Of a stretch of 64,000 bases of DNA, positions 43,600-51,808 are shown one piece after another. How positions within the stretch are numbered: the first letter of the stretch is position 1; each line of letters begins with the position of its first letter. Location of the stretch: assembly GCF_003058325.1 (NCBI RefSeq), contig NZ_CP028843.1, forward strand, positions 394,501-458,500, given 5' to 3'. The DNA comes from Methylobacterium currus (GTDB lineage Bacteria; Pseudomonadota; Alphaproteobacteria; Rhizobiales; Beijerinckiaceae). Both the position numbers and the translations under genes were made by a program. Below the pieces are notes generated by a model. The model was not told where the DNA came from. It did not search any database and saw only the letters and a list, made by a program, of their open reading frames with translations.

Positions 43600-45111
43600 A
43601 TGGCCACCATTCGCGAAGAGGACCTGGTCGCCTCCATCGCCGACGCCCTGCAATTCATCTCGTACTATCACCCGGCGGACTACATCCAGAACCTCGCCGA
43701 GGCCTGGCGGCGCGAGGAGAGCCCGGCGGCCCGGGACGCGATGGCGCAGATCCTGGTCAATTCGCGCATGGCCGCCTTCGGCCGGCGGCCGATCTGCCAG
43801 GATACCGGCACCGCGCAGGTGTTCATGAAGGTCGGGCTGAACGCCCGCATCGTGTCGAACCGCTCGCTCCAGGAGATCGTCGACGAGGGCGTGCGCCGGG
43901 CCTGGCGCGAGGAGCGCAACCCGTTGCGCGCCTCTGTCGTCTCCGAGCCGCTGTTCGGCCGCCGCAACACCGGCGACAACGCACCGGCGATGCTCCACGT
44001 CGAGATGGTGGCGGGCGAGACGCTCGAGGTCCACGTCGCGGCGAAGGGCGGCGGCTCGGAGAACAAGGCGAAGTTCGCTGCCCTCAACCCGAGCGACTCG
44101 GTCGCCGACTGGGTGGTGCGCACCGTCGAGACGCTGGGGGCCGGATGGTGCCCGCCCGGCATGCTCGGCATCGGCGTCGGCGGCTCGCCCGAGAAGGCGA
44201 TGACGCTGGCCAAGCTCTCGCTCCTCGATCCGATCGACCTGCCGCAGATCCGCGCCCGGGGCCCGTCCTCGAAGGAGGAGGAATTGCGGCTCGAGATCTT
44301 CGAGCGGGTCAACGCCCTCGGCATCGGTGCGCAGGGGCTCGGCGGGCTCACCACCGTGCTCGACGTGAAGCTGAAGACCTTCCCGGTCCACGCCGCCTCG
44401 CTCCCCGTCGGCCTGATCCCGCAATGCGCCGCCGACCGGCACGCCCACTTCACCCTCGACGGCAGCGGTCCCGCCGTCTTCACTCCGCCCTCCCTCGACC
44501 TCTGGCCGCAGGACGTCAGCGTCGCCACGGCGGCCGGGAGGCGGGTCGACCTCGACCGGCTGACCCGCGAGGAGGTGGCGACCTGGCGCGCCGGCGAGAC
44601 CCTGCTGCTCTCCGGCCATCTGCTCACCGGCCGCGACGCGGCGCATCTCCGCCTGACCCGGATGCTGGAAGCGGGCGAGCCGCTGCCGGTCGATCTGCGC
44701 GACCGGGCGATCTACTATGTTGGCCCGGTCGACGCCGTCGGCGACGAGGCGGTGGGCCCCGCGGGCCCCACCACCGCGACGCGGATGGACAAGTTCCTGG
44801 AGCCGATCCTGTCGCAGACCGGGCTCCTCGTGATGGTCGGCAAGGCCGAGCGGGGACCGGCCGCCGTCGAGACCATCGCCCGCCACGGCGCCGCCTACCT
44901 GATCGCGGTCGGCGGGGCCGCCTATCTCGTGTCGAAGGCGATCAAGTCGGCGCGGGTGCTGGCCTTCGCCGATCTCGGCATGGAGGCGATCCACGAATTC
45001 GTCGTCGAGGACATGCCCGTGACGGTCGCGGTCGACGCCGCCGGGACCTCGGTCCACCGCGACGGCCCGGCGCGCTGGCGGCGGCCGGTGCGGGAGGCGG
45101 TGCCGGCGTGA
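43600..45111 (+). CDS. Class I (4Fe-4S) fumarate hydratase
   Basis: A 503-residue oxygen-sensitive hydratase with both alpha and beta parts fused. Candidate cluster cysteines lie in RRPICQDTG (near residue 69), GWCPPGMLGIGVGG (near 186) and PQCAADRHAHF (near 283). The beta-part motif GPTTATRMDKFLEPIL is near residue 390. It normally interconverts fumarate and malate; some class I enzymes hydrate mesaconate. Linkage with a class III CoA-transferase allows the latter. The start is the ATG at 43600. Confidence 0.92.
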   Translation: MATIREEDLVASIADALQFISYYHPADYIQNLAEAWRREESPAARDAMAQILVNSRMAAFGRRPICQDTGTAQVFMKVGLNARIVSNRSLQEIVDEGVRRAWREERNPLRASVVSEPLFGRRNTGDNAPAMLHVEMVAGETLEVHVAAKGGGSENKAKFAALNPSDSVADWVVRTVETLGAGWCPPGMLGIGVGGSPEKAMTLAKLSLLDPIDLPQIRARGPSSKEEELRLEIFERVNALGIGAQGLGGLTTVLDVKLKTFPVHAASLPVGLIPQCAADRHAHFTLDGSGPAVFTPPSLDLWPQDVSVATAAGRRVDLDRLTREEVATWRAGETLLLSGHLLTGRDAAHLRLTRMLEAGEPLPVDLRDRAIYYVGPVDAVGDEAVGPAGPTTATRMDKFLEPILSQTGLLVMVGKAERGPAAVETIARHGAAYLIAVGGAAYLVSKAIKSARVLAFADLGMEAIHEFVVEDMPVTVAVDAAGTSVHRDGPARWRRPVREAVPA

Positions 45112-45145
45112 GGGCGCGGTCGGCTGCCGAATGAGCGCGGACTTC

Positions 45146-45314
45146 TCCCTCCCCCCTCTGCGGGGGAGGGTGACCTGCGAATGCAGGGCGGGAGAGGGGG
45201 CGCCGCCCCCGGAGAGGTCGCGCGCTCGATGAACAGCGAATCGTGGATCAGCGTCGCGCTGCCCCTCTCCCGGCCTACTCCGTAGGCCGCCCTCCCCCGC
45301 AGAGGGGGGAGGGG
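45146..45314. repeat. Extragenic element with 25-bp inverted ends
   Basis: A CCTCCCCCCTCTGCGGGGGAGG-type arm at 45146-45170 recurs in reverse complement at 45290-45314. The 119-bp interior contains GCGGGAGAGGGGGCG and CCCTCTCCCGGCC-like blocks and a TACTCCGTAGG hairpin. It fills most of the space between the fumarase and DUF1045 genes and has no coding potential. It looks like a REP/MITE-type element. Confidence 0.65.
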
Positions 45315-45399
45315 TCATGCACTCCCCCTCGCGCCCGTCGTCCACCGTCACCGTTCAGTCACGCAGCCATGCTGAATCATGCGGCAAAAGGAGAACCGC

Positions 45400-46077
45400 G
45401 TGACCGGCACCCCACGCTACGCCCTCTACTTCACGCCGAAGCCCGATTCGGACCTCGCCGGCTTCGGCAACGCCGTTTTGGGCTACGACAACCACACCGG
45501 CGCGGCGCTGTCCCGCCCGGAGGGGATGGCCGACCTCGCGGGCGTGACCGACTCCCCCCGCCGCTACGGCTTCCACGCCACCCTGAAGGCGCCGATGCGC
45601 TTGCGCCCCGGTGTGACCGAGGCCGACCTGCTCGAGGCGGCTCTCGCCCTGGCGGCGGATCACCCGCCGGTCCCGGTCGGTCCCCTGCACGTCGCGACGC
45701 TCGGCGCCTTCACGGCCCTGGTCCCGCGAGCCGCGCCGCCCGAACTCGGCCTGTTCGCCGCCGAATGCGTCGCCGCCTTCGAGCCGTTCCGCGCATCCCT
45801 CACCGAGGCCGAGACCGCGCGCCGGCACCCCGAGCGCCTGAGCCCCCGCGGCCGCGCGCTGCTGGCGCGCTGGGGCTACCCCTACGTCTTCGAGGCGTTC
45901 CGCTTCCACATGACCCTGACCGACGCCTTGCCCGAGGAGGCCCGCGCGCCCTGGCGCGAGCGCCTCGCCGCGGCCTACGGCACGGGCGAAAGCCTCACCC
46001 TCGACGCCCTGTCGGTCCTGCGCCAGGACGGCTCAGGCCCGTTCCGGGTGCTGCAGCGCATCCCGTTCGGAGATTGA
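45400..46077 (+). CDS. DUF1045 phosphonate-metabolism protein
   Basis: A 225-residue protein of the DUF1045 family (2H phosphoesterase fold), found almost always in phn gene clusters. The two HxT motifs are visible: FHATLKAPM and FHMTLTDAL. The GTG at 45400 is chosen as start because AAAAGGAG lies six bases before it; an ATG at 45379 has no ribosome-binding site. The acetyltransferase gene follows after 3 bp and the phnCDE transporter genes after that. The reaction is not established. Confidence 0.87.
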   Translation: MTGTPRYALYFTPKPDSDLAGFGNAVLGYDNHTGAALSRPEGMADLAGVTDSPRRYGFHATLKAPMRLRPGVTEADLLEAALALAADHPPVPVGPLHVATLGAFTALVPRAAPPELGLFAAECVAAFEPFRASLTEAETARRHPERLSPRGRALLARWGYPYVFEAFRFHMTLTDALPEEARAPWRERLAAAYGTGESLTLDALSVLRQDGSGPFRVLQRIPFGD

Positions 46078-46080
46078 CCG

Positions 46081-46698
46081 ATGGCCGGACAACTCGGGCT
46101 CGAACCCGTCATCGACCCGACCGCCCGGGTCAGGGAATGCCGTCTCGGCCGCTACACCGAGATCGGCCCGCGCACGCAGCTCACCGAGACGGTGCTCGAC
46201 GACTATTCCTACATCGGCAATGACGGCGAGGTGATCTACACCACCATCGGCAAGTTCTGCTCGATCGCCGCGATGGTGCGGATCAACCCGGGCAACCACC
46301 CGATGGAGCGGGCCTCGCAGAGCCACTTCACCTACCGGGCCGCCTCGTACTGGCCCGACGAGGAGAACGAGCCCGCCTTCTTCGACCGCCGCCGGGCGAG
46401 CCCGGTGACCCTCGGCCACGACGTCTGGATCGGCCACGGGGTCGTGGTGCTGCCGGGGCGCAGCATCGGCACCGGCGCCGTGATCGGGGCGGGCGCGATC
46501 GTCACCCGGGACGTGGAGCCTTACACCATCGTGGTCGGCAACCCGGGCCGGCCGGTGCGCCGCCGCTTCGACGAGGCCACCGCCGAGCGCCTGCTCGCCC
46601 TCGCCTGGTGGGACTGGGACCACGGCCGGTTGCGCGCCGCCCTCCCGGACTTTCGCCAGCTTCCGATCGAGGCCTTCCTTGATAAGTATGCCGGCTAA
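46081..46698 (+). CDS. Phosphonate-cluster hexapeptide-repeat acetyltransferase
   Basis: A 205-residue left-handed beta-helix acyltransferase: imperfect hexapeptide repeats (about residues 10-140) and the acetyl-CoA region VTLGHDVWIGHGVVVLPG with IGAGAIVTRDVEPYTIVVGNPGR. Members of this type are regularly found beside phnC-E and C-P lyase genes. Substrate acetylation in phosphonate metabolism is inferred. It is 3 bp from the DUF1045 gene, so the two are co-transcribed. Confidence 0.87.
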   Translation: MAGQLGLEPVIDPTARVRECRLGRYTEIGPRTQLTETVLDDYSYIGNDGEVIYTTIGKFCSIAAMVRINPGNHPMERASQSHFTYRAASYWPDEENEPAFFDRRRASPVTLGHDVWIGHGVVVLPGRSIGTGAVIGAGAIVTRDVEPYTIVVGNPGRPVRRRFDEATAERLLALAWWDWDHGRLRAALPDFRQLPIEAFLDKYAG

Positions 46699-46773
46699 GC
46701 ACTGACGGACTGTCATCCTATCGTCGTTGAACCGGCGTTTACGTTCGCCCGAACAGCGAAATCGGGCGAACGG

Positions 46774-47595
46774 ATGCTGGTTGTCGAGAATCTCACGCGC
46801 CAATACGGGGCGCGCCGTGCCGTGGACGGCGTCAGCCTCTCCATCGAGCGCGGCAGCTTCGTCGGCGTGATCGGGCGCTCGGGCGCCGGCAAGTCGACCC
46901 TGCTGCGGATGCTCAACCGCCTCGCCGATCCGACCGGCGGCCGCATCCTGTTCGACGGCACCGACGTGACGGCCCTGCGCGGCCGGCACTTGCGCGCCTG
47001 GCGCGCCCGCTGCGCGATGATCTTCCAGCAGTTCAATCTCGTCGGCCGGCTCGACGTGATGACGAACGTGCTGATGGGCCGGCTCAACCAGGTGCCGGCA
47101 CACCGCTCGCTCCTGAAGCTGTGGAGCGAGGAGGACAAGGCGCTGGCGCTCGCGGCGCTCGAGAATTTCGACATGGGGGCGTTCGCCGCCAACCGGGCCG
47201 ACCAGCTCTCGGGCGGCCAGCAGCAGCGGGTCGCCATCGCCCGCGCCCTGGTGCAGGAGCCGGAGATCATCCTGGCCGACGAGCCGGTGGCCTCGCTCGA
47301 TCCCCGCAACACCCGCCTGGTGATGGACGCCCTCGCCGACGCCAATAAGCGCTACGGCATCACCGTCCTGTGCAACCTGCACTCCCTCGACCTCGCCCGC
47401 GCCTATTGCGACCGGCTGATCGGCCTCTCGGCCGGCCGGGTGGTGTTCGACGGCCGCGGCTTCGACCTCACCGAGGACGTCGCCCGCACCCTCTACGGGC
47501 TCGAGGCCGGCGAGGTGATGGACCGGGGCGAGCCCGAGCCCGAGCGCTTCGCGGCGCCGATCCCGGTTCGCCACGCCGAGGCGCTGAGCGCCTGA
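46774..47595 (+). CDS. phnC: Phosphonate ABC transporter ATP-binding protein
   Basis: A 273-residue ATPase: Walker [10 protein letters not shown] (near residue 33), Q-loop [12 protein letters not shown], signature [15 protein letters not shown], Walker B IILADEP and a His switch in [10 protein letters not shown]. The FQQFNLV and LMGRLNQ segments are typical of PhnC. It energises uptake of phosphonate or phosphate esters with PhnD and PhnE. Confidence 0.94.
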   Translation: MLVVENLTRQYGARRAVDGVSLSIERGSFVGVIGRSGAGKSTLLRMLNRLADPTGGRILFDGTDVTALRGRHLRAWRARCAMIFQQFNLVGRLDVMTNVLMGRLNQVPAHRSLLKLWSEEDKALALAALENFDMGAFAANRADQLSGGQQQRVAIARALVQEPEIILADEPVASLDPRNTRLVMDALADANKRYGITVLCNLHSLDLARAYCDRLIGLSAGRVVFDGRGFDLTEDVARTLYGLEAGEVMDRGEPEPERFAAPIPVRHAEALSA

Positions 47596-47627
47596 GACGT
47601 CTCACACTCCCGAAAAGGACCCGACCG

Positions 47628-48557
47628 ATGCTGAACCGTCGCACCCTCGTGGGCGCCGCTGCCGCGCTGATTCTCGCCGCTGGCCCGGCCCTGGCGCAGG
47701 ACTGGAAGGCCAAGTACCCCGAGCTGACCCTCGGCGTCATCCCGGCCGAGAACGCCTCCGGCACCGTCGACCGCTGGACCCCGCTCACCGCCTACCTCAC
47801 CAAGGCGCTCGGCGTTCCGGTGAAGCTGCGCGTCGCCAACGACTACGCGGCGGTGATCGAGGGCCAGCGCGCCGGCAACATCCAGATCGCCTTCTACGGC
47901 CCGGCCTCCTTCGCCCGCGCCGTCATCACCGGCGTGAAGATCGAGCCGGTGGTCAACCAGAAGCACGAGACCGGCGTGTCGGGTTACTACTCGGTGATCT
48001 ACGTGCGTGCCGACAGCCCGTACAAGACGATCGAGGACCTGAAGGGCAAGAGCCTCGCCCTCGTCGACCCGAACTCGACCTCCGGCAACCAGGCGCCGCG
48101 CTTCTTCCTGCACAAGGCTGGCCACGACGTCGACAAGTTCTTCGGCAAGACCTTCTATGCCGGCAGCCACGAGAACGCCGTCCTGGCCCTGGCCCAGGGC
48201 ACGGCGGACGCCGCCGCCAACTTCTGGAACTCCGACACCGACAGCAACCTGACCCGGATGTTGACCAAGGGCCTGGTGAAGGACGCCGACGGCAAGCCGC
48301 TGAAGCAGTCGGACTTCCGCCTCATCTTCAAGTCCGAGTTCCTGCCCGAGGGCCCGTTCGCGGTGCTGGCCGGCCTGCCGGACGACCTGAAGGCGACGAT
48401 CCGCCAGGCCTTCGTCGACCTGCCGACCAAGGACAAGGCCGCCTTTGACAAGCTCTCGGACGGCAAGGACCAGGGCCTCACCCCGGTGACCCTGAAGGAT
48501 TACCAGCCGATCATCGAGATGCTCCGCCACAACGACGACCAGCGCAAGCGGTCGTGA
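47628..48557 (+). CDS. phnD: Phosphonate-binding periplasmic protein
   Basis: A 309-residue solute-binding protein with a signal peptide (LVGAAAALILAAGPALAQ, cleavage near residue 23). It has the PhnD-type ligand region YGPASFARAVI with DPNSTSGNQAPRFFL and FYAGSHENAVLALAQGTADAA. The ATG at 47628 follows AAAAGGA. It delivers phosphonates to the PhnC/PhnE transporter. Confidence 0.94.
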   Translation: MLNRRTLVGAAAALILAAGPALAQDWKAKYPELTLGVIPAENASGTVDRWTPLTAYLTKALGVPVKLRVANDYAAVIEGQRAGNIQIAFYGPASFARAVITGVKIEPVVNQKHETGVSGYYSVIYVRADSPYKTIEDLKGKSLALVDPNSTSGNQAPRFFLHKAGHDVDKFFGKTFYAGSHENAVLALAQGTADAAANFWNSDTDSNLTRMLTKGLVKDADGKPLKQSDFRLIFKSEFLPEGPFAVLAGLPDDLKATIRQAFVDLPTKDKAAFDKLSDGKDQGLTPVTLKDYQPIIEMLRHNDDQRKRS

Positions 48558-48612
48558 GGCTGGCGCCTCTCCTCCCGTGAGGAGGTCGAGGGTCACAGAA
48601 GAGGCGCGGGTC

Positions 48613-48760
48613 CCCCTCTCCCGAGTGGGAGAGGGGCGGGGGTGAGGGTGGAGACGGTACCGGATCAGGCTCCGAACGTTCCGCTGCCAGCACGATGCTC
48701 AGCGCTTCACACGGAAGCGCGCCACCCTCACCCCTACCCCGCACGGGAGAGGGGATCCCG
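48613..48760. repeat. REP-like inverted repeats between phnD and phnE
   Basis: A perfect hairpin CCCCTCTCCC-GAGT-GGGAGAGGGG (48613-48636) is followed by GGGGTGAGGGTGG (48639-48651), whose reverse complement recurs at 48722-48734, then a second GGGAGAGGGG-type block to about 48754. The element splits the transporter operon and has no coding potential. Confidence 0.65.
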
Positions 48761-48830
48761 CGCTCCGAATTTTGCCGGGCGGTCCCTCGGGGAGAGGGCG
48801 CTCCATCCGGCCCCGGAGACGCAAGCACCC

Positions 48831-49715
48831 GTGACCGTCCAGATCGACAGATTGCCGCCCGAGCGCGAGACGACGCTGCTCGCGACCTATGCCGGCGCCG
48901 TCGCGTCCACCCGCCTGCGCACCCTGGCGACCGTCGTCGTGATCGTGGCGCTCTACCTCCTGGCCGGCGTCGTGGCCGAGGTGCGGCCGCTGACCTTCCT
49001 CGACAACATCCAGAACTTCACCGCCTATATCGCCCAGATCCTGCCGCCGCTCACGCTGGAGAACCTGCCGGCCGACCTGGCGGCCTGGTACTGGGGCCTG
49101 CCGAAATGGCTCTCGCTCCTCGCCGAGACGCTGCTGATGGCCTATCTCGGCACGCTGTTCGGCGGCATCGCGGCCTTCCTCCTCTGCTTCCTGGCCTCGG
49201 CCAACCTGGTGCGCTCGGCCCCGTTGCGCTTCGGCGCCCGGCGGTTCCTGGAAGTGTGCCGCACCGTGCCGGAGGTGGTGTTCGCCCTCATCTTCGTGAT
49301 CGCCTTCGGGCTCGGGCCGATGGTCGGGGTGCTGGCGCTCGCCATCCACACCACGGGCGCGCTCGGCAAGCTGTTCTCCGAGGTGGTCGAGAACATCGAC
49401 ATGAAGCCGGTCGAGGGCCTGACCGGCACCGGCGCGGGCTTCGTCGAGACCGTGCGCTTCGCGGTGGTGCCGCAGGTGCTGTCGAACTTCGCCTCTTACG
49501 CATTGCTGCGCTTCGAGATCAACGTGCGGGGCGCCGGGGTGATGGGCTTCGTCGGCGCCGGCGGCATCGGTCAGGAGTTTCTGGTGGCGATCCGCAACTT
49601 CTACTACTCGGACGTGAGCGCGATCCTGCTCCTCATCATCCTGACCGTGGTGACGATCGACCTCGCCACCGAGCGCCTGCGCCACCACCTGCTCGGCCGG
49701 GAGGCCCACGCGTGA
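48831..49715 (+). CDS. phnE: Phosphonate ABC transporter permease 1
   Basis: A 294-residue inner-membrane permease with about six helices. The binding-protein-dependent transport loop lies near residues 200-225 (ALGKLFSEVVENIDMKPVEGL), with the PhnE-typical GVMGFVGAGGIGQEF. The GTG at 48831 is chosen; the longer upstream frame lies in the repeat region. The GTGA at 49712-49715 couples it to the second permease. Confidence 0.9.
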   Translation: MTVQIDRLPPERETTLLATYAGAVASTRLRTLATVVVIVALYLLAGVVAEVRPLTFLDNIQNFTAYIAQILPPLTLENLPADLAAWYWGLPKWLSLLAETLLMAYLGTLFGGIAAFLLCFLASANLVRSAPLRFGARRFLEVCRTVPEVVFALIFVIAFGLGPMVGVLALAIHTTGALGKLFSEVVENIDMKPVEGLTGTGAGFVETVRFAVVPQVLSNFASYALLRFEINVRGAGVMGFVGAGGIGQEFLVAIRNFYYSDVSAILLLIILTVVTIDLATERLRHHLLGREAHA

Positions 49716-50581
49716 GCCGCCGCCCACCCTCCGCCCTCCGTCAGGCGGCGCTCGCCGACCTCGACGGGCTCCGCGCGCGTCACCCGCAGGTGTTCCGGGC
49801 CTCGTGGTCCCGCCGCGCCGCCATCCTCGGTAGCCTCGCCCTCGTCGTCGGCCTCGCCGCCTTCGCGATGGTCCGTCTCGACTTCTCGCTCCTGCGCATC
49901 CTCAACGGCCTCCACCGGCTGGGCGACTTCGCCGGCATGATGCTGCCGCCTTCCGCCGGCGGGCGGCTCGGCCTGTTCCTGACCGCGCTCGGGGAGACGC
50001 TGGCGATCGCGTTCCTCGGCACCCTCACGGCGGCCTGCCTCGCCTTCCCGGCGGCGTTCCTCGCCGCCCGCAACGTGGTGCCGAACCCCTTCCTGCGCTT
50101 CGGGGTGCGCCGCGGCTTCGACGTGATCCGCTCCGTCGACGTGCTGATCTGGGCCTTGATCTGGATCAACGTCGTCGGCCTCGGGCCGTTCGCCGGCGCG
50201 CTCGCCATCGCGTGCTCGGATTTCGGGGCGCTCGGCAAGCTCTTCTCCGAGGCGATCGAGACCGCCGACCGCAAGGCGCAGGAGGGCGTGACCGCCTCGG
50301 GCGGCAGCCGGTTGCACCGGGTCCGCTTCGGCCTGGTGCCGGCGGTGCTGCCGGTGCTGGCGAGCCAGGTGCTGTACTTCTTCGAGTCGAACACCCGCTC
50401 GGCCACCATCATCGGCATCGTCGGGGCCGGCGGCATCGGCCAGTACCTCACCGAGCTGATCCGGGTGCTGGAGATGCAGCAGGTCGCCGTCCTGGTGCTG
50501 ATGATCCTCGTCACCGTGGCGCTGATCGACCTCGTCTCGGGCCGCCTGCGCCGGGCGATCATCGGGGCCGCGGCGCACTGA
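49712..50581 (+). CDS. phnE: Phosphonate ABC transporter permease 2
   Basis: A 289-residue paralogue of the preceding permease, starting at a GTG that overlaps its stop. It has the same EAA-type loop (ALGKLFSEAIETADRKAQEGV) and the IIGIVGAGGIGQYL motif. Two phnE genes in tandem are common in alphaproteobacterial phn clusters. The cluster ends here without phnF-N. Confidence 0.92.
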   Translation: MSRRPPSALRQAALADLDGLRARHPQVFRASWSRRAAILGSLALVVGLAAFAMVRLDFSLLRILNGLHRLGDFAGMMLPPSAGGRLGLFLTALGETLAIAFLGTLTAACLAFPAAFLAARNVVPNPFLRFGVRRGFDVIRSVDVLIWALIWINVVGLGPFAGALAIACSDFGALGKLFSEAIETADRKAQEGVTASGGSRLHRVRFGLVPAVLPVLASQVLYFFESNTRSATIIGIVGAGGIGQYLTELIRVLEMQQVAVLVLMILVTVALIDLVSGRLRRAIIGAAAH

Positions 50582-50785
50582 GGCGGGTGCGTGGCCCGCG
50601 CATCCTAGGGGCCTGATTCCACCGCGTTTTCGCGCTTGCGAAGGCGCAGAAAACCTGGCGCCGCGCGATTGTCTTCCCCCGGGGCGGGCGCCTATAAGCC
50701 GGCTGTCTCACGCGTGCCTCGCGGCGTCGAGAGCCCCGCCGGGCGCTCTCCGCGCGCAGGGTCCACCAATCCGCCGGGGAGTACC

Positions 50786-51532
50786 ATGGCCGGGCATTCA
50801 CAGTTCAAGAACATCATGCATCGCAAGGGCCGCGTCGACGCGGTCCGCTCGAAGGTGTTTTCCAAGCTCGCCCGAGAGATCACGGTGGCGGCCAAGCTCG
50901 GCACGCCGGACCCGTCGATGAACCCGCGCCTGCGCGCCGCCATCCTGGCGGCCCGGGCCGAGAACATGCCGAAGGACAACATCGAGCGCGCCATCAAGAA
51001 GGCGGCCGGCGGCGACGCGGAGAACTACGAGGAGATCCGCTACGAGGGCTACGGCCCCGGCGGCGCCGCCTTGATCGTCGAGGCGCAGACCGACAACCGC
51101 AACCGCACCGCGTCCGACGTGCGCTCGGCCTTCACCAAGTCCGGCGGCAGCCTCGCCGAGACCGGCGCCGTGTCGTTCATGTTCGACCGCGTCGGCCTCG
51201 TCGCCTTCGACGCCAAGGTGGCCGATGCCGACACGATGCTGGAAGCCGCCATCGAGGCCGGCGCCGACGACGTGAAGTCCGACGAGAACGGCCACGAGAT
51301 CACCTGCGACCAGGGCGCCCTTGGCGACGTCTCCAAGACCCTCGAGGCCCGCTTCGGCGAGCCCCTCCGCACCGCCCTGATCTGGCGCGCCCAGAACACC
51401 GTCGACGTCGACGACGAGACCGCCGAGAAGCTGATCCGCCTCGTCGAGACCATCGAGGACCAGGACGACGTGCAGAACGTCTTCGTCAACTTCGCGGTCT
51501 CGGATGCGATGATGGCGAAGATGCAGGGATGA
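50786..51532 (+). CDS. YebC/PmpR-family protein
   Basis: A 248-residue protein of the widely conserved YebC family with [19 protein letters not shown] at the start and the [29 protein letters not shown] block. The family acts as transcriptional regulators (PmpR) and, in recent work, in translation of proline-rich stretches. The ATG at 50786 follows GGGGAG. In many proteobacteria it is near ruvC; that gene is not in the window. Confidence 0.95.
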   Translation: MAGHSQFKNIMHRKGRVDAVRSKVFSKLAREITVAAKLGTPDPSMNPRLRAAILAARAENMPKDNIERAIKKAAGGDAENYEEIRYEGYGPGGAALIVEAQTDNRNRTASDVRSAFTKSGGSLAETGAVSFMFDRVGLVAFDAKVADADTMLEAAIEAGADDVKSDENGHEITCDQGALGDVSKTLEARFGEPLRTALIWRAQNTVDVDDETAEKLIRLVETIEDQDDVQNVFVNFAVSDAMMAKMQG

Positions 51533-51680
51533 GGGGAGGGCGGCCCTGACGGGGCCACCATCCCGCCGGACTGCTTGGCGCGCTCATTCGAGAGCGTCCG
51601 GTAAGCTGATCATATCCCACCCGCGACCGCATCCAGCGGTGCCCGCCGATCGGAGATCGCATCGATCGTTGATCGATGGG

Positions 51681-51751
51681 CCTCGAAGGAGGGCTCCAGA
51701 AGCCTGAGAGATCGCGGGAACCCTCCTTCGAGGCTGCTGCAAGCAGCAGCA
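51681..51751. repeat. Inverted repeats after yebC
   Basis: CCTCGAAGGAGGG (51681-51693) and CCCTCCTTCGAGG (51721-51733) form a perfect 13-bp inverted repeat with a 27-bp spacer. GCTGCTG-CAAG-CAGCAGC (51734-51751) adds a second hairpin. It lies in the 276-bp gap before the convergent kinase gene and is probably a repetitive element or bidirectional terminator. Confidence 0.55.
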
Positions 51752-51808
51752 CCCCAGGATGGGTCGAGGGTGGGATGAAGCCGCGGACATGGCGCTATGG
51801 TCCGCCGC

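Noticed and set aside
42277..45351. A 1024-codon open frame on the minus strand
   Set aside because: It is antisense to the CoA-transferase and fumarase genes, which have intact family motifs; the frame is a GC-bias artefact.
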